This document shows positions 17,705-26,630 of a stretch of 64,000 nucleotides of DNA, in pieces; the first letter of the stretch is position 1, and each line of letters opens with the position of its first letter. The position numbers were made by a program, and so were the translations under genes. The DNA is from Mycolicibacterium agri (GTDB taxonomy: Bacteria > Actinomycetota > Actinomycetes > Mycobacteriales > Mycobacteriaceae). The stretch spans positions 26,810-90,809 of the forward strand of contig NZ_PDCP01000024.1 of NCBI RefSeq assembly GCF_002553505.1. Direction: 5' to 3'. The notes under the pieces are model-generated. The model was given only the letters and a program-made list of their open reading frames with translations, made no database searches and was not told the DNA's origin.

Positions 17705-18745
17705 TCAGGTACTTGCTCGTCGACGTGAGGACCACACGTCGACGGCGACGGCTGCGACGATCAGCACGCCCTTGATGACGTCCTGCCAGTAAGCGGGGAC
17801 GACGAGGATGTCGAGTCCGTTGTTGAGAGTCTGGATCATCAGCAGGCCCAGCGCGGTGCCCCAGATGGTGCCGCGACCACCCATCAGGCTGGCGCCGCCG
17901 ATCACCACCGCGGCGATGGCATCAAGCTCGTAGCCCTGCCCGAGGTTGGGCGGTCCGGAAATCACCCTGGATGCCAGCATGACGCCCGAGATCCCGGCCA
18001 GCAGACCGGAGAATGCGTACACGCTGAACAAAACGTTCTTGGTGTTGATGCCGGCGATCTCGGCAGCGTTGCGGTTGCCGCCCACCGCGTAGACGCGCAT
18101 GCCGTACGTGGTGCGCTTCATCACCACGGCCAGCACGACGATGCCGACGATCATCAGCAGCACCGGGATCTGCAGGCCGAGGATCTTGGTGTTGGCGATC
18201 GATCCGAACTCCGGCGGCAACCCGTTGATCGGGGCACCGCCGCCGATGACGTAGGCCATACCCGACCCGGCGGTCAACGTACCCAGTGTCGCGATGAACG
18301 GTGGAACGTTGATGCGCGACACCAGGATTCCGTTGATGCAGCCCACCCCGAGGCCGACGACCATGGCGACCAGTACCGTCAGCCACACCTGACCGGGGTT
18401 GGCTTTGGCCGTGGCCGCAGCGGCCATCGCCGAGACCGCGATGACGCTGCCGACCGACAGGTCGATGCCGCCGGTGAGGATCACCAGGGTCTGACCCAAC
18501 GCGATCAGCGCGAACGGTGCCGCGGCCACCAGGATGGTGACCAGGTTGTCCATCGTGCCGAATCGGGCGCTGCGGTAACTGAAGTAAGCGATGACGAGCA
18601 GCATCACCAGCACCATCGCGTAGCGCAGTGCCATGCCGGCGAACCACTCGCGGGAGAACAGTCGCACCGGCTCCCCGGTGGCCGGTGAGGCTACGGTGGG
18701 AGCCCGCGAAACCACGGCCTCTTCGCCGTCGAGCTGGGTGGTCAC
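17705..18745 (-). CDS. CUT2-type sugar ABC transporter permease (RbsC-like)
   Basis: A 346-residue membrane protein with 8-10 helices. Motifs [37 protein letters not shown] and [12 protein letters not shown] are diagnostic of the ribose/xylose permease family. The start is GTG 18745, in a GTGA overlap with the ATPase stop, with AGGAGG seven bases upstream. It forms the homodimeric channel of the importer. It is followed after 50 bp by the binding protein. Confidence 0.9.
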   Translation of the reverse strand: MTTQLDGEEAVVSRAPTVASPATGEPVRLFSREWFAGMALRYAMVLVMLLVIAYFSYRSARFGTMDNLVTILVAAAPFALIALGQTLVILTGGIDLSVGSVIAVSAMAAAATAKANPGQVWLTVLVAMVVGLGVGCINGILVSRINVPPFIATLGTLTAGSGMAYVIGGGAPINGLPPEFGSIANTKILGLQIPVLLMIVGIVVLAVVMKRTTYGMRVYAVGGNRNAAEIAGINTKNVLFSVYAFSGLLAGISGVMLASRVISGPPNLGQGYELDAIAAVVIGGASLMGGRGTIWGTALGLLMIQTLNNGLDILVVPAYWQDVIKGVLIVAAVAVDVWSSRRRAST

Positions 18746-20280
18746 GATGCAGCCTCCTGATTTTCTGGCGCGTCGGTCGGCGCTTCGTCGAGTGCGGTCG
18801 CCAACCGGAAAACGGACTCCTGAACCGCAGGGTGGTCCAGCGCGTCGCGGTCGAGTTCGCCCACCAGCTGCCCGGCGCGCATGACGAATGCGCGATGCGA
18901 CAGCCCGACGATTTCAGGCATGTCCGACGAGGCCATCAGCACCGCCATGCCGTTGGCCGCGAATTCGGTGATGATGCGGTAGATCTCGCTGCGGGCGCCG
19001 ACGTCGACGCCGCGGGTGGGCTCGTCGAGCAGCAGGACGGACACGTCACCGGTCAGCCACCGCGCCAACACCACCTTCTGCTGGTTGCCTCCCGACAGCG
19101 TGCCGACTTCCTGTCCGAGTCCCCTACTGCGCAGCCGCACCGACGACATCACATCGGAAACCGCTGTGCTGCGCGCCTTTCCGCGCAGCCACCCGGCGAG
19201 CGAGAACGCCGACAGCCGCGGCAGGGAACCGTTGTCGAGCACACTCATCGACAGGACAGCCCCGTTGAGCTTGCGGTCCTCGGGCACCATGGCCATGCCC
19301 GCGGTGATCGCGGCCGCGGGTTGGTTGCGTTTGACCGGTCGGCCGCGCACCTGCACCGAGCCCGACGTGCTGCGCCTGGCACCGAAGATCGCCTCGAGCA
19401 GCTCGGTGCGGCCTGCGCCGACGAGTCCGGCGAGTCCGACGATTTCGCCCGCGCGCACCGAGAACGAGACGGGCCCTGAGGCACCGTCGACCTGAAGGTC
19501 GCGCACCTCGAGCACCGTGTCGGTGCCGGGCTCGGGACGTTGCGGGAACAGGGCGTCGAGTTCGCGGCCGATCATCGCGGTGACGATCTCGTCGTCGGTC
19601 ACCTCGTCGATCGGGGTGTCGAGGATCAACCCGCCGTCGCGCAGCACCACGACCCGGTCGGCGATGGCGCGGATCTCGGCCATCTTGTGCGTGGTGTACA
19701 CCATCGCCACGCCTTGGTCGCGCAGCCGGCGCACGATTCGGTAGAGGCCCTCGACTTCACGTTCGGAGATCGCCGAAGTCGGTTCGTCGAGCATCACGAC
19801 GCGGGCTCCGGTGCGGGCGGCCTTGACGATCTCGACGATCTGGCGCAGCCCGACCGGCAGGCTGCCCATCCGCGCGGTGGGTGAGATGGCGACGTCGAAG
19901 ACCCCGAGCGTCTCCCGCGCCTCGGCGATCATCGCGCGCCGGTTCAGGAACGGTCCGCGGCGCAGTTCACGTCCGACGAACAGGTTCTCGTAGACGGTCA
20001 TGTCCTCGATCGAGGCCAGTTCCTGCGGAACGATCGCCACACCGTGGCGCACCGCATCGCGGGGATTGCCCGGCGCGAGCGCGCTGCCGTGCACCGATAC
20101 GGTGCCGTCGTCGGCGCTGTACTGTCCGCTGACGATCTTCATCAACGTGGACTTGCCCGCGCCGTTCTCGCCTGCCAGCGCGGTCACCGTGCCGGGCTCG
20201 AGTCGCAGGTCCACACCCTTGAGGACCGGGACACCTCCGAAACTCTTTGTGATTCCGGAGCATTCGAGCAGTGTTTGCAC
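18742..20280 (-). CDS. CUT2-type sugar ABC transporter ATPase with two nucleotide-binding domains
   Basis: A 512-residue RbsA/MglA-type protein. Domain 1 has Walker A GENGAGKST (about residue 38) and VVMLDEPTSA. Domain 2 begins near residue 260, with the usual degenerate P-loop GLVGAGRTE, an intact signature LSGGNQQKVVLARWL and Walker B LLLDEPTRGVDVG. GTG 20280 overlaps the isomerase stop by one base. It powers polyol/sugar import by the permease downstream. Confidence 0.92.
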   Translation of the reverse strand: MQTLLECSGITKSFGGVPVLKGVDLRLEPGTVTALAGENGAGKSTLMKIVSGQYSADDGTVSVHGSALAPGNPRDAVRHGVAIVPQELASIEDMTVYENLFVGRELRRGPFLNRRAMIAEARETLGVFDVAISPTARMGSLPVGLRQIVEIVKAARTGARVVMLDEPTSAISEREVEGLYRIVRRLRDQGVAMVYTTHKMAEIRAIADRVVVLRDGGLILDTPIDEVTDDEIVTAMIGRELDALFPQRPEPGTDTVLEVRDLQVDGASGPVSFSVRAGEIVGLAGLVGAGRTELLEAIFGARRSTSGSVQVRGRPVKRNQPAAAITAGMAMVPEDRKLNGAVLSMSVLDNGSLPRLSAFSLAGWLRGKARSTAVSDVMSSVRLRSRGLGQEVGTLSGGNQQKVVLARWLTGDVSVLLLDEPTRGVDVGARSEIYRIITEFAANGMAVLMASSDMPEIVGLSHRAFVMRAGQLVGELDRDALDHPAVQESVFRLATALDEAPTDAPENQEAAS

Positions 20281-20741
20281 TATTGCGCTACCGGGTCGTA
20301 CTTCTCGATGGCCTCGACCTTGTCGGCCGATTTACTCTGCGGATCGAACTCGTACCCGAGCCATTCGCGTGCGAGCCGCCGGGCGAGTTCCAGTCCGATG
20401 ACGCGCTGACCGAGACACAGCACCTGCGCGTTGTTGGACAGCACCGAGCGCTCCACCGAGAAGCTGTCATGCGCTGTCACGGCGCGGATGCCGGCCACCT
20501 TGTTCGCGCTGATGGCGACGCCGAGACCGGTGCCGCACACCAGAAGCGCGCGGTCGGCCTTGCCTTCGGCGACGAGCCGGGCCGCGGCGACCGCGACATG
20601 CGGATAGGCGGTGTCCTCGTCGGCGCCGACACCGACATCGGTGACGACCTCCACACGGGGGTCTGCCGCCAGGTCGCCCTTGAGGGCTTCCTTGTATTCG
20701 TAGCCTGCGTCGTCGGAGCCGACGACGATTCTCAGGGCCAT
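20280..20741 (-). CDS. derI: RpiB/LacAB-family sugar-phosphate isomerase, probable D-erythrulose-4-phosphate isomerase
   Basis: A 153-residue protein starting [18 protein letters not shown], the RpiB/LacB phosphate-binding N-terminus. [19 protein letters not shown], near residue 73, holds the catalytic Cys. ATG 20741 directly follows the kinase stop (TAAATG) with AAGGAGA upstream. RpiB-type enzymes interconvert aldose and ketose phosphates. Beside an erythrulose-kinase-type DAK, the likely step is D-erythrulose 4-phosphate to D-erythrose 4-phosphate, which feeds the pentose phosphate pathway. Ribose-5-phosphate isomerisation is the main alternative. Confidence 0.8.
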   Translation of the reverse strand: MALRIVVGSDDAGYEYKEALKGDLAADPRVEVVTDVGVGADEDTAYPHVAVAAARLVAEGKADRALLVCGTGLGVAISANKVAGIRAVTAHDSFSVERSVLSNNAQVLCLGQRVIGLELARRLAREWLGYEFDPQSKSADKVEAIEKYDPVAQ

Positions 20742-22487
20742 TTAGTTGTCTCCTTGGGTGGTGAGCGTGAAGCAGTCGGCGACGGTGCGTGCACACATCG
20801 CCAGTGATGTGGCTCCGGCGTCGGGTGTACCGACGCTGCGGTCGGCTAGCGGCCGGGCGCGGCCGACCTTGGGGCGCATTTCGGCGGTCGCGCGGGCCGC
20901 GTCGATGGCGGTGTCCGCCGCCGCGCGCCAAGCCTGTTGCCAGGCTTGGCCGTTGGCGACGCGTCGGTCGAGTTCGTCGACGAAGGGCAGCAGTGCGTCG
21001 AGCATCGTCTTGTCGCCGGGCGCGGCGCCGCCGAGCCGGATCATCGCCTCGTACCCGTCCCGCATCGCGCCTGCGATGTCTGCCGAGCCGGGCCTGCCCG
21101 TGTCGCCGAGCCGTGCGCCGAGCGCGCTGAGCAGCGCACCCCAGAGCACTCCCGATGTGCCGCCGGCTTTCGCCGCCCATGCCTTGCCCGCCGCGGTGAG
21201 CACCGAACCCTGACCTGCGCCGTCCGCCACGGCCTGCGCCGCCGCGTCGCGAGCCGCGCTGGAGCCCTTGACCATTCCGCGGCCGTGGTCGCCGTCGCCT
21301 GCGACGGCGTCGATGTGGCCCAGCTCCTCTTCGGCGTCAGCGAGCATCGCCGCCATCGCGTCGAGAGCCCGCGCCACCAGCCGTCCGCCGCGGCGGCCGT
21401 CGTCGTCGGCGAGTTCGGCCAGCGGAGGTGTGGTCGAGGCCGTCGCGGTCTCCGCGATCCGGCGCGCCTGCCCGTTGGGCGAGGGCTGCGCTGCGGCGCC
21501 CTTGCGGTAGGCCGGGGTGTCGGCCGGTGCGGTCCAGTACTTTTCGAGCTCGTCGTCGAGCCACATCACCGTCAGCGAGCAACCGGCCATGTCCAGGCTG
21601 GTGACGAGCTCACCGACCTCCGGCTCCACGACGACGTATCCGCGTTCGCGCAGCAGCCGCGACACCTCGCCCCACACGACGAACAGCTCTTCGTACTTGG
21701 TGCGGCCGAGGCCGTTGAGAATGACCGCGATCCGCTGTTCGGTGGCGTCGGGGCGGTCGCCGAGCACACCGTCGACCAGGGTCGCGGCCAGCCCCGCGGC
21801 GGTGGGCATCTCTTCCTCGGCGATTCCGGGTTCGCCGTGGATGCCGAGGCCGACGCCCATCCGTCCGGCGGGCACAGTGAACAGAGGTGCGTCGGCGCCC
21901 GGCAGCGTGCAGCCGTCGAACGCGACGCCGAGGGTGCGGGTGGCGGCATTGGCCGCCTCGGCGACCCGTATCACCCCGGCCAGGTCCACGCCGTCCTCCG
22001 CAGCCGCGCTTGCGCATTTGAAGACCGTGAAATCCCCTGCGATGCCGCGTCTTTTGTCTTCTTCGCCGCGCGGTGCGCTGGCCACGTCGTCGGTGACGGC
22101 GAAGTAGTGCGCGTCGATGCCTTCGCTGCGCAGCGCCGAGACGGCGAGGTTGAAGTTCATCACGTCGCCGGCGTAGTTGCCCGTGGTGAGCAACACGCCC
22201 GCGTCGGAATGAGCGGCACGCGCCACCGACGCGGCTTCGTCGGCCGAGGGCGAGGTGAAGATGTTGCCGACGACCGCGCCGTCGGCGAAACCGGGGCCGA
22301 CCGTGCCGCAGAACGCGGGATAGTGCCCGGAGCCGCCTCCGATCACCACGGCGACCTTGCCGGGCCGGGTCTTGTGTGCCCGCACGACGCCGCCGGGCAC
22401 GCCGACCACGTAACGCGCGTTGGCGTCGAGGAATCCGGCCAGCATGTCCTCGGTGAAGCGGGCCGGGTCGTTGCACAGTTTTGTCAT
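20742..22487 (-). CDS. derK: dihydroxyacetone-kinase family fusion (DhaK-DhaL), probable D-erythrulose kinase
   Basis: A 581-residue single-chain kinase. The N-terminal DhaK part (about 1-330) has GGGSGHYPAF and the substrate-linking His in GIHGEPG (about residue 218). The C-terminal DhaL part (about 375-570) has the Mg-ATP motif GDGDHG. It would bind a ketose covalently as a hemiaminal and phosphorylate it with ATP. The neighbouring RpiB isomerase, SDR, Zn-dehydrogenase and importers match the M. smegmatis D-erythrulose kinase setting rather than glycerol dissimilation. ATG 22487 overlaps the ATPase stop (ATGA). Confidence 0.83.
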   Translation of the reverse strand: MTKLCNDPARFTEDMLAGFLDANARYVVGVPGGVVRAHKTRPGKVAVVIGGGSGHYPAFCGTVGPGFADGAVVGNIFTSPSADEAASVARAAHSDAGVLLTTGNYAGDVMNFNLAVSALRSEGIDAHYFAVTDDVASAPRGEEDKRRGIAGDFTVFKCASAAAEDGVDLAGVIRVAEAANAATRTLGVAFDGCTLPGADAPLFTVPAGRMGVGLGIHGEPGIAEEEMPTAAGLAATLVDGVLGDRPDATEQRIAVILNGLGRTKYEELFVVWGEVSRLLRERGYVVVEPEVGELVTSLDMAGCSLTVMWLDDELEKYWTAPADTPAYRKGAAAQPSPNGQARRIAETATASTTPPLAELADDDGRRGGRLVARALDAMAAMLADAEEELGHIDAVAGDGDHGRGMVKGSSAARDAAAQAVADGAGQGSVLTAAGKAWAAKAGGTSGVLWGALLSALGARLGDTGRPGSADIAGAMRDGYEAMIRLGGAAPGDKTMLDALLPFVDELDRRVANGQAWQQAWRAAADTAIDAARATAEMRPKVGRARPLADRSVGTPDAGATSLAMCARTVADCFTLTTQGDN

Positions 22488-23626
22488 CGCAGCCGTTCTC
22501 CGGATTCGATGTCGAACAGATACACACGTTCTGGCGGTGCCGTGACGACCACTTGCTGTTCGATTTCGTAGTGGTCGGCGGCCGGGGTCTGCACGACGAT
22601 GCCCTCCTCCAGTCCGGCGACCGTGCCGGTCGCCAGGCCGAACTCGAGCAGGTGCTCGAAGTAGGCGACGGTGGCCCTGACCCCGGCACGCGTGTCGGTC
22701 GACAGCGCGCAGTCCTGCGGCCGGATCCCGACGCTGACGCGGGTACCGTCGGCGACGCCGGTCACGGTGGTGTCCAAACCGCCTGCGTTGGCGCCGATTT
22801 CGACGTGCGCTCGGCCGTCGCGCACGCGCGCCACCCCGCGCAGCACATTGATCTGGGGTTCACCGACGAATTGCGCGACGAAGAGATTCGCCGGGTCGTC
22901 GAATACCTCGTCGGGCGTGCCGAACTGCTGCACCACTCCGGCGTCCATCACTGCGAGCCGGTCGGCCAGCGACAGCGCCTCCACCTGATCGTGGGTGACG
23001 ACGATGGTGGTGTAACCGAATTCGCGCTGCAGCACCTTCAGTTCGCGCCGCACGCGTTGCCGTGCCGACGCGTCCAGGTGCGAAAGCGGCTCGTCGAGCA
23101 ACAGCACCGGCGGGTTGCGCACCAGCGCACGAGCCAGAGCCACCCGCTGCTTCTGGCCGCTGGACAGGCCCGCGGGCCGCAGCTCCAGCATGTCGTCCAT
23201 TTCGAGCCTGCGGCTGATCGACGCGACCCGTTCCTCGGCGCCTTTCGCCTTGCGCGCCTTCAGCCCGTAGAGCAGGTTCTCCCGCACCGACATCGGCGGG
23301 TACAGCGCATAGCTTTCGAACCCGACGCCGATGCCGCGCTTGGCCGCAGGCAGCTGAGAGATCTCCCGATCGCCGATGCGGATGGAACCGCTTGTCACCG
23401 TTTCCAATCCGGCGATCATGCGCAGCGTTGTGGTCTTGCCGCAGCCCGACGGGCCCAGCAGTGCGACGAGCTCGCCGGGCTCGATCGCGAGGTTGATGCC
23501 CTTGACCGCGGGCACGTCCTCGCGGCCGTGGTAGACCTTGACCAGATCGGTGAGCGTGAGGCTCTGCGCCACTGAGGCGGTGTCGGCCGTGTCGCGTGTC
23601 CGAGACCGCGTCGTCAACAAACTCAC
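22484..23626 (-). CDS. CUT1-type sugar/polyol ABC transporter ATPase (MalK/UgpC-like), copy 1
   Basis: A 380-residue protein. Walker [10 protein letters not shown] (about residue 58), Q-loop, a signature region [15 protein letters not shown] (LSSGQ rather than LSGGQ), Walker B LLLDEPLSHLD and H-loop VTHDQVEA are followed by a C-terminal OB/TOBE regulatory domain from about 250. GTG 23626 overlaps the second ATPase (GTGA) with GGAGG seven bases upstream. Two different ATPase genes in one CUT1 operon suggest an ATPase heterodimer under the two permeases. Confidence 0.88.
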   Translation of the reverse strand: MSLLTTRSRTRDTADTASVAQSLTLTDLVKVYHGREDVPAVKGINLAIEPGELVALLGPSGCGKTTTLRMIAGLETVTSGSIRIGDREISQLPAAKRGIGVGFESYALYPPMSVRENLLYGLKARKAKGAEERVASISRRLEMDDMLELRPAGLSSGQKQRVALARALVRNPPVLLLDEPLSHLDASARQRVRRELKVLQREFGYTTIVVTHDQVEALSLADRLAVMDAGVVQQFGTPDEVFDDPANLFVAQFVGEPQINVLRGVARVRDGRAHVEIGANAGGLDTTVTGVADGTRVSVGIRPQDCALSTDTRAGVRATVAYFEHLLEFGLATGTVAGLEEGIVVQTPAADHYEIEQQVVVTAPPERVYLFDIESGERLR

Positions 23627-24765
23627 TGTGCTGCCTCCAATAGCGATGCGCGGTCGGGGAGCCCCAGCCGCGGCGTGTCACCGTCACCAGCGGCGAAGAC
23701 GTGGATGTCGGAGTCGGCGACGGTCAGCGTGACCGTCGCGCCTTCGGTGACGCCGTCCCGCCCGGAGGTGAGCACGATCAGCTGCACACCGCCGGCGTCG
23801 ACGGTGAGTTCGACGTTGCGGCCCAGACGTTCGGCAAGCACCACCCGGCCCCGGATTCCTGCACCGTCGACATCCGGGCCGACCACGTGAATGTCGCAGG
23901 GCCGCAGGCCGACCCGAACCCGATCGCCGCGGCTGCAGTCGCTGTGGGCGTCGGCCGGGATCGGCACGTCGAACGAGCCGTCGCCGAGGCGGATGCGGCC
24001 GTCGTCGACGACACCGTCGAGCAGGTTGATCTCGGGCTGCCCCAGCGCCCGCGCGACGAAGGTGTCGGCGGGCCGACGCCAGATGTCGGCGGGCGTCCCG
24101 ATCTGCACGAGCCTGCCCTTCCGCATGACCGCGATGCGGTCACCGAGCGCGAGCGCCTCCTGGTAGTCGTGCGTGACGTAGAGCGTCGTGGTGTTCGACA
24201 TGGCGCCGAGCTGCTTGAGCTCGGCCCGCATCGCCGCACGCAGCTTGGCGTCGAGATGGCTCAGCGGTTCGTCGAGCAGGTAGATGTCGGCGGGCCGCAC
24301 CAGCACGCGGCCCAGCGCCACACGCTGGCGCTGTCCGTTGGACAACTCGCGCGGGAACCGGTCGAGCAGGTGGTTGATGCCCAGCGTGGTGGTCACCTGA
24401 TGGATGCGCTCGGCGCGCTGGCTTTCGGTGTACTGGCCGGTGCGGCCGGATTTCAGTGGCGAGGCCAGATTTTCCCGCACGGTCTTCTGTGGGTAGAGGG
24501 CGTAGCTCTCGAACGCCATCGCCACATTGCGGTGGTAGGGCTCGACGCGGGTGACGTCGCGACCGCCGATGTCGATCGTGCCCTCGTCGATGTCGACCAG
24601 CCCGGCAACCGATTTCAGCGTCGTGGTCTTGCCGGCGCCGCTGGGACCGAGGATGACGAAGAACTCGCCGTTGGCGATGTCGACCGACAGCCCGTCGACC
24701 GCGCGGATCGGGTTGGACGTCCTGCCGAACGACTTGTGCAGATTGGTGATCGATACGGTTGCCAT
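23623..24765 (-). CDS. CUT1-type sugar/polyol ABC transporter ATPase, copy 2
   Basis: A 380-residue protein from ATG 24765 (MATVSITNLHKSF); the frame is open further upstream but that part is a shadow of the permease. Walker A GPSGAGKTT, signature LSNGQRQRVALGRVL (LSNGQ instead of LSGGQ), Walker B LLDEPLSHLD, H-loop VTHDYQEA, and a TOBE C-terminus. The start overlaps the permease stop by one base (TGATG). It is only moderately similar to copy 1, so it is not a recent duplicate. Confidence 0.88.
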   Translation of the reverse strand: MATVSITNLHKSFGRTSNPIRAVDGLSVDIANGEFFVILGPSGAGKTTTLKSVAGLVDIDEGTIDIGGRDVTRVEPYHRNVAMAFESYALYPQKTVRENLASPLKSGRTGQYTESQRAERIHQVTTTLGINHLLDRFPRELSNGQRQRVALGRVLVRPADIYLLDEPLSHLDAKLRAAMRAELKQLGAMSNTTTLYVTHDYQEALALGDRIAVMRKGRLVQIGTPADIWRRPADTFVARALGQPEINLLDGVVDDGRIRLGDGSFDVPIPADAHSDCSRGDRVRVGLRPCDIHVVGPDVDGAGIRGRVVLAERLGRNVELTVDAGGVQLIVLTSGRDGVTEGATVTLTVADSDIHVFAAGDGDTPRLGLPDRASLLEAAQ

Positions 24766-25655
24766 CAGGCCTTCACCGCCCCGAAGGACAGGCCCCGCAC
24801 CAGGTAGCGCTGAATGGTCAGCGCCAGGATGAGGGGCGGCAGCGCTGCGATGATCGCGGCCGCGGCGGTCAGGTTGTAGTACGCCTGTCCCCCGCCGCCG
24901 AGGAACTTGGTGATCGCGACGGTGACGGTGCCTGCGTTGCTGTCGGTCAGGATGAGCGGGAAGACGTAGTTGTTCCAGGCGAAGATGAACGCCAGCAGGG
25001 CCGCTGCCGCGATGCCGGGGCGCACGATCGGCAACGCCACCATGAGGAAAGCCCTTTTGCGGGTGTAGCCGTCGAGCAGCGCCGCCTGCTCGAGATCTTC
25101 GGGAAGGTCTTGGAAGTAGGACCGCAGGATCCACACCACCAGCGGCATGGTGACCAGCTGCAGCACCCAGATCATGCCGACCTTGGTGTCGAACAGCCCG
25201 ATCTGGTTGTAGATGACGAACAGCGGCACGATCACCATCAGCTCGGGTGCAAACCGGAACGACAGCATCTGGAACATCAGGTCGTTGCTGCCCTTGTACT
25301 GCCAACGCCCGGCGGCGTAGGCGGCTGGGATGCCGATGACCAGCGAAACGATCACCGCGCCACCGCAGTTGAGCAGGCTGGTCAGCAGCGACGCCTTGAA
25401 GTCGACGCTGGTCATCTCGGTGCCCTTGTCGGACAGCACCGTCGCGAAGTTCGACCACGTCGGGCTGAACGAGAAGTACGTGGTGGTCTGCTCCTCGGCG
25501 TTCTTCAGCGCCAGCATCAGCATCCAGAAGATCGGAAACAGCGAGAAGATGAACCAGAAGATCAAGCCGAGGTCTGCGGCCGCGGAGCTGAAGGACAGCC
25601 GCTTCTGGCCGGGTGCCAGCTCAGTGCGGGAGGTCTTGAATACCTTGACTGCCAT
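24765..25655 (-). CDS. CUT1 ABC transporter permease (MalG-like)
   Basis: A 296-residue inner-membrane protein with six helices. ATG 25655 (MAVKVFK) is 4 bp after the first permease's stop; an upstream in-frame ATG at 25682 would overlap it. The EAA loop reads EQAALLDGYTRKRAFLMVALPIVRPG near residue 195. It pairs with the next permease to form the substrate channel. Confidence 0.88.
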   Translation of the reverse strand: MAVKVFKTSRTELAPGQKRLSFSSAAADLGLIFWFIFSLFPIFWMLMLALKNAEEQTTTYFSFSPTWSNFATVLSDKGTEMTSVDFKASLLTSLLNCGGAVIVSLVIGIPAAYAAGRWQYKGSNDLMFQMLSFRFAPELMVIVPLFVIYNQIGLFDTKVGMIWVLQLVTMPLVVWILRSYFQDLPEDLEQAALLDGYTRKRAFLMVALPIVRPGIAAAALLAFIFAWNNYVFPLILTDSNAGTVTVAITKFLGGGGQAYYNLTAAAAIIAALPPLILALTIQRYLVRGLSFGAVKA

Positions 25656-25659
25656 GGGT

Positions 25660-26616
25660 TTAGGACTCCGCTCCGGCAGCACGACGCTGCGCCTTGCCGA
25701 GCACGCTGACCAGGTAGCGCGCCGTAATGAACACGAGGATCCACAGCAGCAGCATGTAGGTGCTGCCGCGCGAGTAGTTGAGGTTGATGATCGAGTCCTC
25801 GAACGCGCCGATCTGCAGGGTGCGTGTCGCGACGCCGGGACCGCCCGCCGTCAGCACGTAGATGTGGTCGAACACCTTGAGGTTGTCCATGAACCGGAAG
25901 ATGACGGCCACCAGGATGTAGGGCCACAGCATCGGCAGCATCAGTTTCCGGAACATGTAGAACCAGCCGGCGCCGTCGACCTGGGAGGCCTCGAACGGCT
26001 CTTTGGGCAGCGACCGGATTCCGGCCAGCACCAGAATCGCCACGAACGGCGTGAAGATCCACAGGTCGACCAGGATCACCGACCACAACGCGTTGTTGGC
26101 CGACAGCCAGTCGAAGGTGTTGCCCAGCCCAAGAACATGATTGAGGATGCCGAACTGGGGGTTGAACATCAGCTTCCACATCACGCCGGCGATCACCGGC
26201 GCGATCATCAGCGGAAGGATCAGCACCTTCTCGAAAACCTTGCCGATCACGCTGGACCGGTTGAGCAGCAGCGCCAGCCCCACGCCGATCACGGTCTCGA
26301 CCGTGGTGGCGATGACCGCGAACAGCAGCGTGACCTTGACGCTCTGCCAGAAGATCTGGTCGCCGAGCACGGATTTGAAGTTGTCGAACCACACGAAGTG
26401 CGGATTCGGATTCACCGCCGCGTAGTTGAGGAACGCATAGTAGGCGCCAAGCGCGAACGGGTAGAGAATGCCGATAACGATGACCAGCGCGGGGATCGAC
26501 AGCAGGTACGGCCGCAGCTTGCGCCGCCAGGTCGGCACCTGCGGCAGCGGGCGCGTGGAGGCCGGGGCGGGCTGCTCCGGTGTGGTCGCCGGCGCCTTGG
26601 GGGTCTGCGTGGTCAT
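25660..26616 (-). CDS. CUT1 ABC transporter permease (MalF-like)
   Basis: A 318-residue permease with a roughly 30-residue cytoplasmic N-terminus, then six helices (the first LLSIPALVIVIGILYPFALGAYYAF). The EAA loop, FEASQVDGAGWFYMFRKLMLPM, is near residue 215. ATG 26616 with AGGAGC about ten bases upstream. It lies 14 bp after the binding-protein gene in the same operon. Confidence 0.88.
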   Translation of the reverse strand: MTTQTPKAPATTPEQPAPASTRPLPQVPTWRRKLRPYLLSIPALVIVIGILYPFALGAYYAFLNYAAVNPNPHFVWFDNFKSVLGDQIFWQSVKVTLLFAVIATTVETVIGVGLALLLNRSSVIGKVFEKVLILPLMIAPVIAGVMWKLMFNPQFGILNHVLGLGNTFDWLSANNALWSVILVDLWIFTPFVAILVLAGIRSLPKEPFEASQVDGAGWFYMFRKLMLPMLWPYILVAVIFRFMDNLKVFDHIYVLTAGGPGVATRTLQIGAFEDSIINLNYSRGSTYMLLLWILVFITARYLVSVLGKAQRRAAGAES

Positions 26617-26630
26617 GGGTGCCAGAGCTC